Positions 33,844 to 42,910 of a stretch of 64,000 nucleotides of DNA are shown here, in pieces; positions within the stretch are counted from its first letter, which is position 1; every line of letters begins with the position of its first letter. Made by a program: the position numbers and the translations under genes. Under the pieces are notes generated by a model. The model did not search any database. It was given only the letters and a program-made list of their open reading frames with translations, and was not told where the DNA came from. Origin of the DNA: Spirochaetota bacterium (GTDB lineage: Bacteria > Spirochaetota > UBA4802 > UBA5550). The stretch covers positions 102,800 through 166,799 of the forward strand of contig JAGNKX010000011.1 of NCBI GenBank assembly GCA_017999915.1, given 5' to 3'.

Positions 33844-35862
33844 CTAGAATTCCTCGAATCCTTCTTTTTTCAGAACATCCTTTATATATTCCCCGTTTTT
33901 CCTTTCCGAAGCCTTGCCCGCTGCCGCGCCCGAGGCGGTTTTCTCCCGGCCGTCCATTATTCCCGCGCCATTGAGGGATTTCAGGCGCACTCCCCGGCGC
34001 TGTCCCTGGGCGATGTCCGCTTTCATGGACCCGCTGATCTTGAATTGGCCCACCATGTCAAGAAGCTCCTGCGCCTGGTTTGCCATCTCCTCGCTGGCCG
34101 ACGCCGTCTCCTCCACCAGGGAGGCGTTCTGCTGGGTCATGGTGTCCATTTCCGCAACGGCGTTGTTGATCTGGTTGATCCCCTGTCTCTGCTCGACGCC
34201 GGCTGTGGCTATCTCGTTGATGATCTGCGCCGACATCCTGGCCGACTCCGCGATCTCCGCGAGGGAAACGCCGGTCCTGTTCACCAGGTCGGTGCTTTTC
34301 TCCACCTTGTTCACGGTGTCCTTGATGAGGTCCTCGATCTCCTTGGCCGCGTTGCCGGCCCGCTGGGCAAGGTTCCGCACCTCCCCGGCGACGACCGCGA
34401 AACCCCGCCCCTGTTCGCCGGCCCGGGCCGCCTCGACCGCCGCGTTGAGCGCCAGCAGGTTGGTCTGGAAGGCGATATCGTTGATCACCGCTATGATGTC
34501 GGCGACCTTCTTGCTCGATTCGTTCATCTCGGTGATGGAGGTTACCGCCTCTGTCGCCACCCTGTTGCCCTCCACCGATTTGCCGGCCCCCAGCTCCGTG
34601 AGGTCGCGGGCGCGGGCGGCGTTATCGGCGTTCTGGTTGATGGCGGCCGTGGCCTCCTCGATGGTGGACGCGATCTCCTCGAGGGACGACGCCTGCTCGC
34701 TGGTGCGCTGGGATAGGTTCTGGTTCCCGCCGGCGATCTGCTCGACCGCCTGGGCGACATTCTGCGCCGAGAAGATGATGCCGGAGATGGTCTTTTCAAA
34801 CTGCTCGATGGCGCTGTTGAGGGCCTTCACCATGTCCCCGATCTCATCGTCGTTATACGTTCCGGCATAGCGGACCGTCAGGTCGCCCCCGGCCATGTTC
34901 TGCACCATGTTCTTGCACTCTTCCAGGGGGCTGAGCCGCTTGGTGATGATGAAATAGATCCCGGCCCCGGCCCCGGCGACCGCCACCAGTGCCAGCACGA
35001 TCATTATGATCGCCAGGGTTCGCGCCTCTTCCGCGATATCCTGCGTTCCTATGGTGACCCCCGATATGAAGCGGTATTTTTCATTCCTCGCCGGCACCAT
35101 TATCTTATCGGACCCCTGGAAGGAATACCGTATAACGTCGCCGCTCGACGCCTTTAGGATCTTCCTACCCCAGTCGTATTTTTTCACGTCGAGTTTCAGG
35201 ATCAGCTCCTTTTTCGGGTGCGCGAAGGCGATACCGTCAAGGGTACAGATGTATGGAAAGCCGGTTTTGCCCACCTTGATCTGGTTGACCACCTGGCTGG
35301 AATACTCGCCGATGTTGACCAGCAGGCCCATGATGCCGATTACGGTGTCGCCCCTCTTTATGGGAGCGGAGAACAGGCACGACGGCATGTGCGTCACCGG
35401 CGACATGCGGGGCTCGCTGGAATAGGCCTCGCCGTTCAGGTTATGTGTTATGCAATCATCATAGCCCGTATTGCCGACCCTGGCCCCGACCCCTGAAAGG
35501 GCAGCCAGGATCCGGGGATTGCTCTCCGGCGACAGTATGAGTATGTTCGCGTACAGCTTGTGCTTCTGCTGGAACGATGCGAACAGGGCGGTGACCCTCT
35601 CGTAATTTCCCGACTCGACCGCTTCGATGACCGCCCTGTTGTTCGCGAAGAATTCCGCGTTGGCCATCTGCTGGTCGTAAAAACGGGCGACCTGCCCGTC
35701 GATGTCCCTGCTGAAATTATGCAGCTGGTTCAGATAGGCTTTGTCGACCGCATTATAGGCCACGTTATAGGACACGACGACCAGCACGATGGTCATGGCC
35801 GTGATGATCCCGACGACGATGATGGAAAGAAAGATTTTCAGGCTTTTGAGTTGTAATTGCAT
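33844..35862 (-). CDS. Methyl-accepting chemotaxis protein
   Basis: A 672-residue transmembrane chemoreceptor. Helix 1 (about 8-29), a periplasmic dCache-type sensor (about 35-275), helix 2 (about 280-305), HAMP (about 305-360), and a long cytoplasmic coiled coil with the kinase-control tip [20 protein letters not shown] (the E-A-A-R-A-G-E hairpin). The C terminus ends in GFEEF, which fits the aromatic-x-x-aromatic tether that recruits CheR/CheB, suggesting an adaptation-competent receptor. The ligand is unknown. The gene stands alone. Confidence 0.93.
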   Translation of the reverse strand: MQLQLKSLKIFLSIIVVGIITAMTIVLVVVSYNVAYNAVDKAYLNQLHNFSRDIDGQVARFYDQQMANAEFFANNRAVIEAVESGNYERVTALFASFQQKHKLYANILILSPESNPRILAALSGVGARVGNTGYDDCITHNLNGEAYSSEPRMSPVTHMPSCLFSAPIKRGDTVIGIMGLLVNIGEYSSQVVNQIKVGKTGFPYICTLDGIAFAHPKKELILKLDVKKYDWGRKILKASSGDVIRYSFQGSDKIMVPARNEKYRFISGVTIGTQDIAEEARTLAIIMIVLALVAVAGAGAGIYFIITKRLSPLEECKNMVQNMAGGDLTVRYAGTYNDDEIGDMVKALNSAIEQFEKTISGIIFSAQNVAQAVEQIAGGNQNLSQRTSEQASSLEEIASTIEEATAAINQNADNAARARDLTELGAGKSVEGNRVATEAVTSITEMNESSKKVADIIAVINDIAFQTNLLALNAAVEAARAGEQGRGFAVVAGEVRNLAQRAGNAAKEIEDLIKDTVNKVEKSTDLVNRTGVSLAEIAESARMSAQIINEIATAGVEQRQGINQINNAVAEMDTMTQQNASLVEETASASEEMANQAQELLDMVGQFKISGSMKADIAQGQRRGVRLKSLNGAGIMDGREKTASGAAAGKASERKNGEYIKDVLKKEGFEEF

Positions 35863-36281
35863 AGCACACTTCCTGGCTGATCTATGTACAGTATATGAAG
35901 AAGGCCTTGACCTTCATCGCTTCCAGAAAGTAGAATTGCGCCGCAAGGGGTTATCGCGAAGCAAGGCGCCACAAAATAATCAGGTTCGGTATGAATCAGA
36001 AGTCATCATATGCCATTCTTATTATATAAAATATCAAATGCCAGATAATTTTCATGTTGTAAATGACTAAAAAAGCTTAACATGATCCATTAATCATTGC
36101 CACAGATTACGCTATTCCTATCCAGGGATTGTGCCGGATGTGAGATTTTAAACGGGTATTTATAAACAATCCAGTGAAGTTGAGCATAATAAAAAATTCT
36201 AATCTCAGTTGCCTCATTTATAATTGACATTAACCTGCAAGCCGGTTTCATGATCTTCACGCTGTTGCTGCAGGGCTCATC
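35863..36281. other. Divergent intergenic region
   Basis: About 420 bases between the chemoreceptor (minus) and lysE-type (plus) genes. It becomes AT-rich after 36000. No gene, RNA or strong repeat was recognised. Confidence 0.5.
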
Positions 36282-36932
36282 ATGATCAATTATTTCATAT
36301 CGGCCTTTGTCCTGGGCGTTATCGTGGCCATCCCGCCGGGTTCGGTCACGGTCATCGCCTGCCAGAGGGCCATCCAGTACGGGTTCAGGAACAGCCTGAT
36401 CTTCACCATCGGCTCCAGCCTGGCGGATATCTTGTACATCTGCCTGGTCTATTTCGGGCTGACGAATTTCATCCACGATGACGCGAACAGGCTCGCCCTC
36501 ATAGTCCTGTGCGGCATTCTCCTCATCCTGATCGGCGGGATCACCGTGGCCTCCGCCAGGGCGGGAAGCGGCGGTGAAGCAAGGGAGGCGTCAAAGCTTC
36601 AATCAAGGCCCCTGGTGACCTTCGCGTCGGGCATCGCGGTCACGCTGACCAATCCCATGACGATCATCGGCTGGATCGCCATAGCCGGCAACTTCTTCAT
36701 CCTCTGGAGGGACCGGGTCCCCGGTTCGGCGGGATTCGCCGTTGTCACCGTCGTGATGATCATGGCGGGCGTTCTGGCCTGGTTCATTCCCCTTATCTAC
36801 GGGGCGAGCAGGCTCCACAGGATCATCAATCCTTCGGTGCAACGATACTTAATTGCAATCTCCGGCTTCTGCCTCATTATCTTCGGCCTCATATCACTGG
36901 TGTCAGCCTATCAGGGGAGCGGCGCAGGCTGA
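36282..36932 (+). CDS. LysE/RhtB-family exporter
   Basis: A 216-residue inner-membrane protein with about six helices. The N terminus reads VLGVIVAIPPGSVTVIACQRAIQYGFRNSL, matching the LysE/RhtB family pattern (P-G-P-x-x, then G-x-R-x-x-L), and a central VTLTNPMTIIGWIA block matches the second hallmark (N-P-K-x). These carriers export amino acids or small metabolites. A hydrophilic insertion of about 15 residues lies in the middle loop. The substrate is not identifiable. Confidence 0.85.
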   Translation: MINYFISAFVLGVIVAIPPGSVTVIACQRAIQYGFRNSLIFTIGSSLADILYICLVYFGLTNFIHDDANRLALIVLCGILLILIGGITVASARAGSGGEAREASKLQSRPLVTFASGIAVTLTNPMTIIGWIAIAGNFFILWRDRVPGSAGFAVVTVVMIMAGVLAWFIPLIYGASRLHRIINPSVQRYLIAISGFCLIIFGLISLVSAYQGSGAG

Positions 36933-36998
36933 TTTTTCCCCGCTGAGGATGGCTCAATAATCGGGGGGCGGCAACGGCAGGAAACGCCATCGCAATGA

Positions 36999-39917
36999 TC
37001 AAGCGTTATCGCGCGCCCTTGACATGGCCGCATCGATCAATTCGGTCGCGTGCTCGAAATCATATCCGCTCAGCGCCCTGTGGATAGGGCCCATGTCCGC
37101 CATCATCGCGGCGGGGGTTCTCTCCATGATCCGCTCGCAGGTTTCGAGCGAAACGGTTTCTTCGCCGGAGGCCAGCTCGCGCAACTGTTCGAGGTCGCGC
37201 ATCCAGCCATTGAGGTCCGCGGTATGGCCTTCCTGTTCCGGCCGCCCCGGATGGCCGCTCATCCACTCCCCGAGGCCGTTCACGACTGTTTCGAATTGCC
37301 CTGTGACATCGCGCAGAAGCGCCGGGGTCTCGGTCCCGCTTTTCAGGGCCGCCTCGAGGGCCGCAGCGGCGAGATGGAGGTCATGGGCGCCGAGATTCCC
37401 TGAAACCGATTTCAAGGAATGGGCGGCGCGAACCGCGGAGGCGCGGTCGCCCCCATCGAGGGACGAGAACAGGTCGTCCTGCGTTTGCCGGCCGCCCGCG
37501 AACTGCTTCAGCAGCCTGATGTAGGCCGGGACATTCCCGGCCAGGTGCGCAAGGCCCTCTTCGATATCGATCCCCGGCAGCACGGGAGGGAGCATCAAAC
37601 GATCGGCCTGCGAGCCCGTTGTCGAAGAACCGCCGTCCTCCGCTTTCACGTCGAAAGGCTTCGAAGGGTCAGGCCTGATTTGTTCGACAAGAGTATGGTA
37701 GAGCTTATAGGGGTCGATCGGCTTCGCCACATGGGAGACCATCCCGGCCTGCCGGGCCAGCTCAAGGTCCTGCTCCATGGCGTTCGCCGTCATGGCGATG
37801 ATCGGCACCCCGTCGAACTCGGGCCTCGACCGTATGGCGCGCGTGGCGTCGTAGCCGTCCATGACCGGCATCTGAACGTCCATCAGCACCGCGTGGAAGT
37901 CGGGGCGCATCTTCTCGACGGCGTCGCGGCCGTCGACGGCCAGCGTCACCGACAGCCCGACCCCCTCGAGGAGCTCAATGGCCACCTGCTGGTTCAGGTC
38001 GTTGTCCTCGGCGAGGAGGATCCTGGCGCCGCGGATCTCCCTGACCATCTCGGAGGGATTCTCTGCGGGCCGCGACTTTTCCCCGGCCGGTTCCGATCTC
38101 CTGTCCTTCATGTATATCGCCATGAGCGTGTCGATAACGGTCGACGGGTTGACCGGCTTCATGAGCAGGCCCGCAAGGCCGAGCTCCCCGGCACTCTTTA
38201 CGAGGTCATCCGAGGCATAGGCCGTCACCATGATTATCACCGGGGTCTTCGGGATCCTTGTATCCGCTATGATCCGCCGGCTCGCTTCCAGGCCGTCCAT
38301 TCCCGGCATTTTCCAGTCCATGAGAACCAGGTCATAGTCATCCCCCGCGGCCGAGCACCGTTCGAGCTCTTCAATGGCCTCCGCGCCCGAGGCCGAGGCG
38401 GCAGCCCTGAGGGCAAACCGCCCCATCATCTCCATGAGGATCAGCCGCGAGCTCTGGTTATCGTCGACGACAAGGACCCGCAGGTCGGCCAGCTCGGTGA
38501 TGCCATCCCCTTTCCGGACTTCCACGCCCTCCTGGACCGGGAAAATCGCGTCAAACCTGAAGGTGCTTCCTTTTCCAGGCTCGCTTTCCACAGAGATCGT
38601 CCCTCCCATCATCTCCACGAGACGCCGGGATATGGAGAGTCCCAGTCCCGTGCCGCCGTATTTCCTGGTGGTCGAGCTGTCGGCCTGCGAAAAGGAGGCA
38701 AAAAGCCTCCCGGCCTGTTCCGGCTCCAGGCCGATACCCGTGTCGGTGACGGCGAACTCGATCCGGGCCTTTCCATCGGACAGGCCCAGCAGGCGGGTCC
38801 TGACAATGATCTCGCCCTGTTCCGTGAACTTGACCGCGTTGCCGCACAAGTTGACCAGCACCTGGTTGAGCCGCAGCGGATCGCCCATGAGCCTGCCGGG
38901 AATGTCTGAATGGCAATCGAAGATCAATTCCAGGTTCTTTTCCTGGGCCTTGACGCCCACCACCGTGGAAAGGTTGGCCATCACCTCGTCGAGCAGGAAC
39001 GGGATGCGCTCCATGTCGAGCTTTCCCGCCTCGATCTTCGAAAAGTCAAGGATATCATTGATTATCTGCAGCAGGCTGTGACCCGCGCGATCGATCTTTA
39101 CCAGGTAATCGCGCTGGCGCGGATCGAGGTCGGTCTTGAGCGCGAGGTGCGACATGCCGATTATCGCGTTCATCGGCGTGCGGATCTCGTGGGACATGTT
39201 CGCCAGGAATTCACTCTTTGCCCGGGTCGCCGCCTCCGCTTCCTCCTTGGCCTTCACCAGGTCCACGAGTATCTCTTCCTTTGCCGCGATCTCTTCTTTT
39301 ATTACTTCTTCCTTCTCTTGCAGCAGTTTTTTTTGTTCTATTTCCGATTGCAGGGCATTCCTGTATATATTCATGAAAATTCTTAAAGAAATAATGATTG
39401 CGGAAGCAACCAATAAGAAGCCGACCAGGATGTCCAGCAGTCTGTCTTCATTTTTGGCATAATTTATAATGATATGCGGATACGCCTCCTCAACCAGCAA
39501 GAGAACAATCATTACGAGGATTAATAAAATGGAAAAAAATATATATGTTTTGTTGTTTGAGATAATGTTTATCAGAACGAGTGTAAGGATCAGGAAATAA
39601 GGCGTTGTTCCGGAGGAGCCCGCGTTGATGATCCAAAAAACCGGCTCAAAAACCAATATGATGTAGCAGAAAAAGAGGTAGTAAAACACTCTAAAATTTT
39701 TTGATTTTATTGAATATATGAGCAACGAAACATAGCCTATGCCGATCAGAAAAGATCCATAGACCGTTATGGCGGGCATCTTCGTTACATGGTTCAATAG
39801 GCATGACAGGAATGAAACGCCTATGCCGACTACGGTGAGGGCATTCAGCATTCTATGCTCCAGGACATATTCAGGAGTTATTCCCGTTATGTGCCTTAAT
39901 TGTGATCGTATTCCCAT
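36999..39917 (-). CDS. Membrane hybrid histidine kinase with two receivers and HPt
   Basis: A 972-residue signalling protein. Six or so N-terminal transmembrane helices (about 25-185) are followed by a coiled coil, HisKA with phospho-acceptor His243 in [15 protein letters not shown], an HATPase domain ([23 protein letters not shown]), receiver 1 ([13 protein letters not shown], with [10 protein letters not shown]), receiver 2 ([14 protein letters not shown], with [10 protein letters not shown]), and a C-terminal HPt with [14 protein letters not shown]. Residues are numbered from ATG 39917, chosen because GTGAGGGTG precedes it; an in-frame GTG lies at 39932. No output domain is present, so the phosphate goes to an unlinked regulator. 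Confidence 0.93.
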   Translation of the reverse strand: MGIRSQLRHITGITPEYVLEHRMLNALTVVGIGVSFLSCLLNHVTKMPAITVYGSFLIGIGYVSLLIYSIKSKNFRVFYYLFFCYIILVFEPVFWIINAGSSGTTPYFLILTLVLINIISNNKTYIFFSILLILVMIVLLLVEEAYPHIIINYAKNEDRLLDILVGFLLVASAIIISLRIFMNIYRNALQSEIEQKKLLQEKEEVIKEEIAAKEEILVDLVKAKEEAEAATRAKSEFLANMSHEIRTPMNAIIGMSHLALKTDLDPRQRDYLVKIDRAGHSLLQIINDILDFSKIEAGKLDMERIPFLLDEVMANLSTVVGVKAQEKNLELIFDCHSDIPGRLMGDPLRLNQVLVNLCGNAVKFTEQGEIIVRTRLLGLSDGKARIEFAVTDTGIGLEPEQAGRLFASFSQADSSTTRKYGGTGLGLSISRRLVEMMGGTISVESEPGKGSTFRFDAIFPVQEGVEVRKGDGITELADLRVLVVDDNQSSRLILMEMMGRFALRAAASASGAEAIEELERCSAAGDDYDLVLMDWKMPGMDGLEASRRIIADTRIPKTPVIIMVTAYASDDLVKSAGELGLAGLLMKPVNPSTVIDTLMAIYMKDRRSEPAGEKSRPAENPSEMVREIRGARILLAEDNDLNQQVAIELLEGVGLSVTLAVDGRDAVEKMRPDFHAVLMDVQMPVMDGYDATRAIRSRPEFDGVPIIAMTANAMEQDLELARQAGMVSHVAKPIDPYKLYHTLVEQIRPDPSKPFDVKAEDGGSSTTGSQADRLMLPPVLPGIDIEEGLAHLAGNVPAYIRLLKQFAGGRQTQDDLFSSLDGGDRASAVRAAHSLKSVSGNLGAHDLHLAAAALEAALKSGTETPALLRDVTGQFETVVNGLGEWMSGHPGRPEQEGHTADLNGWMRDLEQLRELASGEETVSLETCERIMERTPAAMMADMGPIHRALSGYDFEHATELIDAAMSRARDNA

Positions 39918-39987
39918 CGTAATCACCCTCACCTGCGCCGGCTGGTCCTGTTCCCTGATCAGTTTCGCTTCACCCGTGCGGTAATTT

Positions 39988-41082
39988 TCATCCCGCCGGT
40001 GTGCCCGTCTTTATGACATGGATCGCCGTGGCCTTGAAGGACGCGGTGATCTCCTTCCCAGCGGCGATGCCCATTTCTTCCATGGAGCGGTTCGTGACAT
40101 AGGCCACCAGGGTGAAGCCGCAGTCGACGTAGACCTTATTGAAGAGACCCAGGGGCACGATCCTCGCCACCCTGCCGCGGAAGGAGTTGCGCGCGCTTGT
40201 CTCCAGGGGAGCCGATGAAAGCACGATATTGTCCGGGTGCACGCAGAAGGTGACGGCGCTCCCCCGCTCCGCCGCGCCGGCGGCCTCGATGGTCCTGTCC
40301 CGGACCGACACGGTGAACAATCCCTCCCCGGACCCGGTAACCTCACCGGCAAGGATGGTCTCGGTGCCCATGAAGGAGGCAACGAACTCGCTCGCCGGGT
40401 ACAGGGTGATCTCACCGGGGCTCCCGGCCTGGACGACGCTCCCGCCTTTCATCACGATGATACGGTCGGCCAGGCGTATCGCCTCGGCCCGGTCATGGGT
40501 GGCGAAGACGGTGGTGATCCCCCGCTCGCGGATTACACGGTCCAGGTCCGTGATGAGGGACTCCCGCGTGGGCGCGTCCAGGGAGGAAAAGGGCTCGTCC
40601 ATGAGGAGAATTGCCGGGTCCACCGCCAGGGCCCGGGCGATGCTTACCCGCTGGGCCTCCCCGCCCGACAGGGCCCGGGCCTTGCGCTTCGCCAGGGCGC
40701 CTATCCCCAGCATCTCCAGGTTCCGCTCCACTGTTTTCCGGATATCGCCGCGCTTCACTCCCCGCATCTTCAGACCCGACGCCACGTTGTCATAGACCGT
40801 CGCGGTGAAGAGGAGCGGCTCCTGGAAAACCATGGCCATGGCGCGGCGATAGCGAAGGACCGACGTTCCGGCGGTGATCTCCTCGCCGCGGTACCGGATG
40901 GTCCCGCGGTCGGGCCGCACCAATCTCATGAGGGAAAGAAGGAGAGTCGACTTGCCGGCGCCGTTGGGCCCGATGAGGGAATAGACACGGCCCTCCTCGA
41001 AGGCCAGGCTGTCGACCGCCAGCGCCGCCATGCCGTTCCTCAGGACCAGGAGGTCCCGCACCTCGATGACGGGGCCCTTCAT
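39988..41082 (-). CDS. tupC: Tungstate/molybdate ABC transporter ATPase
   Basis: A 364-residue ATP-binding subunit. Walker [10 protein letters not shown], signature [15 protein letters not shown], Walker [13 protein letters not shown] and the switch His in FATHD are all present in the N-terminal 230 residues. The C-terminal 110 residues form a TOBE-type oxyanion-sensing domain (from [14 protein letters not shown]), typical of molybdate/tungstate/sulfate ATPases. ATG 41082 overlaps the permease stop as ATGA; the frame runs open upstream to 41520 only as a shadow of tupB. It is the third gene of the tupABC operon. Confidence 0.9.
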   Translation of the reverse strand: MKGPVIEVRDLLVLRNGMAALAVDSLAFEEGRVYSLIGPNGAGKSTLLLSLMRLVRPDRGTIRYRGEEITAGTSVLRYRRAMAMVFQEPLLFTATVYDNVASGLKMRGVKRGDIRKTVERNLEMLGIGALAKRKARALSGGEAQRVSIARALAVDPAILLMDEPFSSLDAPTRESLITDLDRVIRERGITTVFATHDRAEAIRLADRIIVMKGGSVVQAGSPGEITLYPASEFVASFMGTETILAGEVTGSGEGLFTVSVRDRTIEAAGAAERGSAVTFCVHPDNIVLSSAPLETSARNSFRGRVARIVPLGLFNKVYVDCGFTLVAYVTNRSMEEMGIAAGKEITASFKATAIHVIKTGTPAG

Positions 41083-41774
41083 CGCCCCCTCCCCTGCTGT
41101 ATCGCGGTGAGAATATAATTCACCGTGAAGGCCAGGAGCAGCAAGATCACCCCCAGCGCTATGGCGAGCTCGAAATTCCCCTTTCCCGTTTCCATGACCG
41201 TGGCGGTCGTGAGGACCCGCGTGTACCCCCTGATGTTTCCCCCCACCATCATGGAGGCGCCTATCTCCGAAATGACGCCGCCGAAACCGGCCATCACGGC
41301 GGTCAGCAGGGGAAGGCGCGACTCCTTCATGAGGAGCCACACCATCTGGCGCCGCGTGGCCCCCAGGGCGAGGATCTGGAGGCGGAGCTTCCCCGGCAGG
41401 CGCTGCATGGCGGCCAGGGTCACCCCGGTTATGATGGGCGCGGCGATGACGATCTGCGCGATCACCATGGCCGCCGGCGTGTACAGGAGGCCCAGCTCCC
41501 CCAGGGGGCCGCTCCGCCATATGAAGAGGGTGACAAAGAGGCCCACCACCACCGGGGGGAGACCCATGCCGGTGTTGACCACGCTAATGACAAAGCCCTT
41601 GCCCGGAAAGCGGAGAAGCGCAATGGCGGTGCCGACGCCCACGCCGATGACGGTGCTCGCCAGGGTGGCGGCCCCGGAGATCTTCAGCGACAGCACCGTG
41701 ACCGCCACGACCTCCGGATCAAGGGACACGATGAGCCTGAAGGCCTGGATGACGCCGTTAATGATGAGGTCCAT
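41079..41774 (-). CDS. tupB: Tungstate ABC transporter permease
   Basis: A 231-residue inner-membrane permease with about five or six helices. The TupB/WtpB family loop is visible as ALGATRRQMVWLLMKESRLPLLTAVMAGFGGVISEIGAS (E-A-A-like motif coupling to the ATPase). The start has the LSLKISGAATLASTVIGVGVGTAIAL block common to this group. It lies 3 bases after the tupA stop and overlaps tupC. TupB is distinguished from ModB by its VNTGMGLPPVVVGL segment. Confidence 0.9.
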   Translation of the reverse strand: MDLIINGVIQAFRLIVSLDPEVVAVTVLSLKISGAATLASTVIGVGVGTAIALLRFPGKGFVISVVNTGMGLPPVVVGLFVTLFIWRSGPLGELGLLYTPAAMVIAQIVIAAPIITGVTLAAMQRLPGKLRLQILALGATRRQMVWLLMKESRLPLLTAVMAGFGGVISEIGASMMVGGNIRGYTRVLTTATVMETGKGNFELAIALGVILLLLAFTVNYILTAIQQGRGR

Positions 41775-41777
41775 GAA

Positions 41778-42599
41778 TCACTTGACAGCGTCAGGATGAA
41801 AGAGTATCGCTCCGTACTTCCTTATCCCGAATTCTTTAATCATCCTCTGCGTTTCCGGCGCCACCCAGAAATCGGCGAAGGCCTTTCCCCCCTCCGCGTT
41901 GACCTTCGGGAACTTTTTCGGGTTCACCTCGATGACATGGTAGATGTTCAGCAGCGCCCTGTCTCCTTCCACCAGGACGACAACGTCGATCTTTTTCTTC
42001 CGGGAGAGGTAGGTGGCCCGGTCGCAGAGGGTGTAGCCCTTCTTCTCCACGACCACCGCCAGGGTCTGGCCCATGCCGAGGCCCGTCTGCTGGTACCATT
42101 TTTCTCTTTCCGGCTCAAGGCCGGCGTTCTTCCAGAGCTTCTGCTCCATCACGTGGGTCCCTGATTTATCCCCCCGGGACACAAAGAGGGACTTCGACGC
42201 GGCGATCTTTTTGAACGCCACCGCCGCCGATCCGAGGCCCCTGATCTTCGCCGGATCGTCCTTCGGTCCCAGGATCACGAAATCATTGTGCATGACGATG
42301 CGGCGGTTCACGCCGAATCCCCGCTTCATGAACTTCTCCTCGGCGTCCTTTGAGTGCGCCAGAAGCAGGTCCGCCTCGCCCCGCTCGCCCATGGCCAGGG
42401 CCTGGCCCGAGCCCACGGCTATGGTCTTCACCCGGTAGCCGCTCTTCTTCTCGAACACCGGGATGAGCTCGTCCAGGAGGCCCGTGTCCTGGGTGCTGGT
42501 GGTGGTGGCGAAGATGATGTCCTTCTGCTTCGCCTCTGACAGGCCGAAGCCCGACAGGCACGCGGCCATGAGCAGCATGACAAAAACCGTCTTTCTCAT
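41778..42599 (-). CDS. tupA: Periplasmic tungstate-binding protein
   Basis: A 273-residue binding protein with a signal peptide (about 1-23, SGFGLSEA). The mature part begins IIFATTTSTQDTGLLDELIPVF; the T-T-T-S motif binds the oxyanion in TupA/WtpA proteins. A further family block is SRGDKSGTHVMEQKLW, with Arg and Asp contacts, and the C-terminal part ends NPKKFPKVNAEGGKAFADFW. TupA prefers tungstate over molybdate in characterised members, but the choice here is inferred. CGGAGGGAAT precedes the ATG. A 12-bp palindrome (42617-42628) just upstream may be an operator. Confidence 0.92.
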   Translation of the reverse strand: MRKTVFVMLLMAACLSGFGLSEAKQKDIIFATTTSTQDTGLLDELIPVFEKKSGYRVKTIAVGSGQALAMGERGEADLLLAHSKDAEEKFMKRGFGVNRRIVMHNDFVILGPKDDPAKIRGLGSAAVAFKKIAASKSLFVSRGDKSGTHVMEQKLWKNAGLEPEREKWYQQTGLGMGQTLAVVVEKKGYTLCDRATYLSRKKKIDVVVLVEGDRALLNIYHVIEVNPKKFPKVNAEGGKAFADFWVAPETQRMIKEFGIRKYGAILFHPDAVK

Positions 42600-42616
42600 A
42601 TTCCCTCCGGATTAAT

Positions 42617-42628
42617 CAATCATGATTG
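42617..42628. promoter_or_regulatory. Candidate operator next to tupA
   Basis: CAATCATGATTG is a perfect 12-bp palindrome 18 bases ahead of the tupA start. Such a site could bind a dimeric regulator; which one is unknown. Confidence 0.4.
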
Positions 42629-42809
42629 TCATATTGAATGGTCCTCTGTGATTTTCTTTCCACGGTTTCCCGATAAATGTCAATGATGATTTATATGTTG
42701 AAGCGGCCCGCAATAAAATACGGACAAATAACAACTTTGTTACAAAAAATGATAATTTATTACAAAAAATTACAATTCTCTTGACAAATAAAATCTCTGT
42801 ATAAAATAC

Positions 42810-42825
42810 ATGTTAATATTAACAT
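42810..42825. promoter_or_regulatory. Candidate operator of the first TonB receptor
   Basis: ATGTTAATATTAACAT is a perfect 16-bp palindrome, centred about 40 bases upstream of the TATAAT at 42855-42860, where an activator or repressor of the receptor gene could bind. Confidence 0.5.
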
Positions 42826-42910
42826 ATATTTTATATTGATCTATCTATTTTTTTTATAATAGATATCTTCATTTTCAATAATACGCGCAGACTAACTGAT
42901 TGGAGGATTT

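Larger units (their letters stand above)
42600..42910. other. Divergent control region of tupABC and the first TonB receptor
   Basis: An AT-rich 311-base region with no gene. It holds two perfect palindromes (42617-42628 and 42810-42825), a direct repeat of TTACAAAAAAT at about 42740 and 42761, TTGACA at 42781, and TATAAT at 42855-42860. I saw no cobalamin- or molybdenum-cofactor-riboswitch hallmark. Confidence 0.6.

Noticed and set aside
42600-42910. Cobalamin or molybdenum-cofactor riboswitch ahead of the first TonB receptor
   Set aside because: No conserved B12-box or Moco-type core was seen; the region is AT-rich with short palindromes only.
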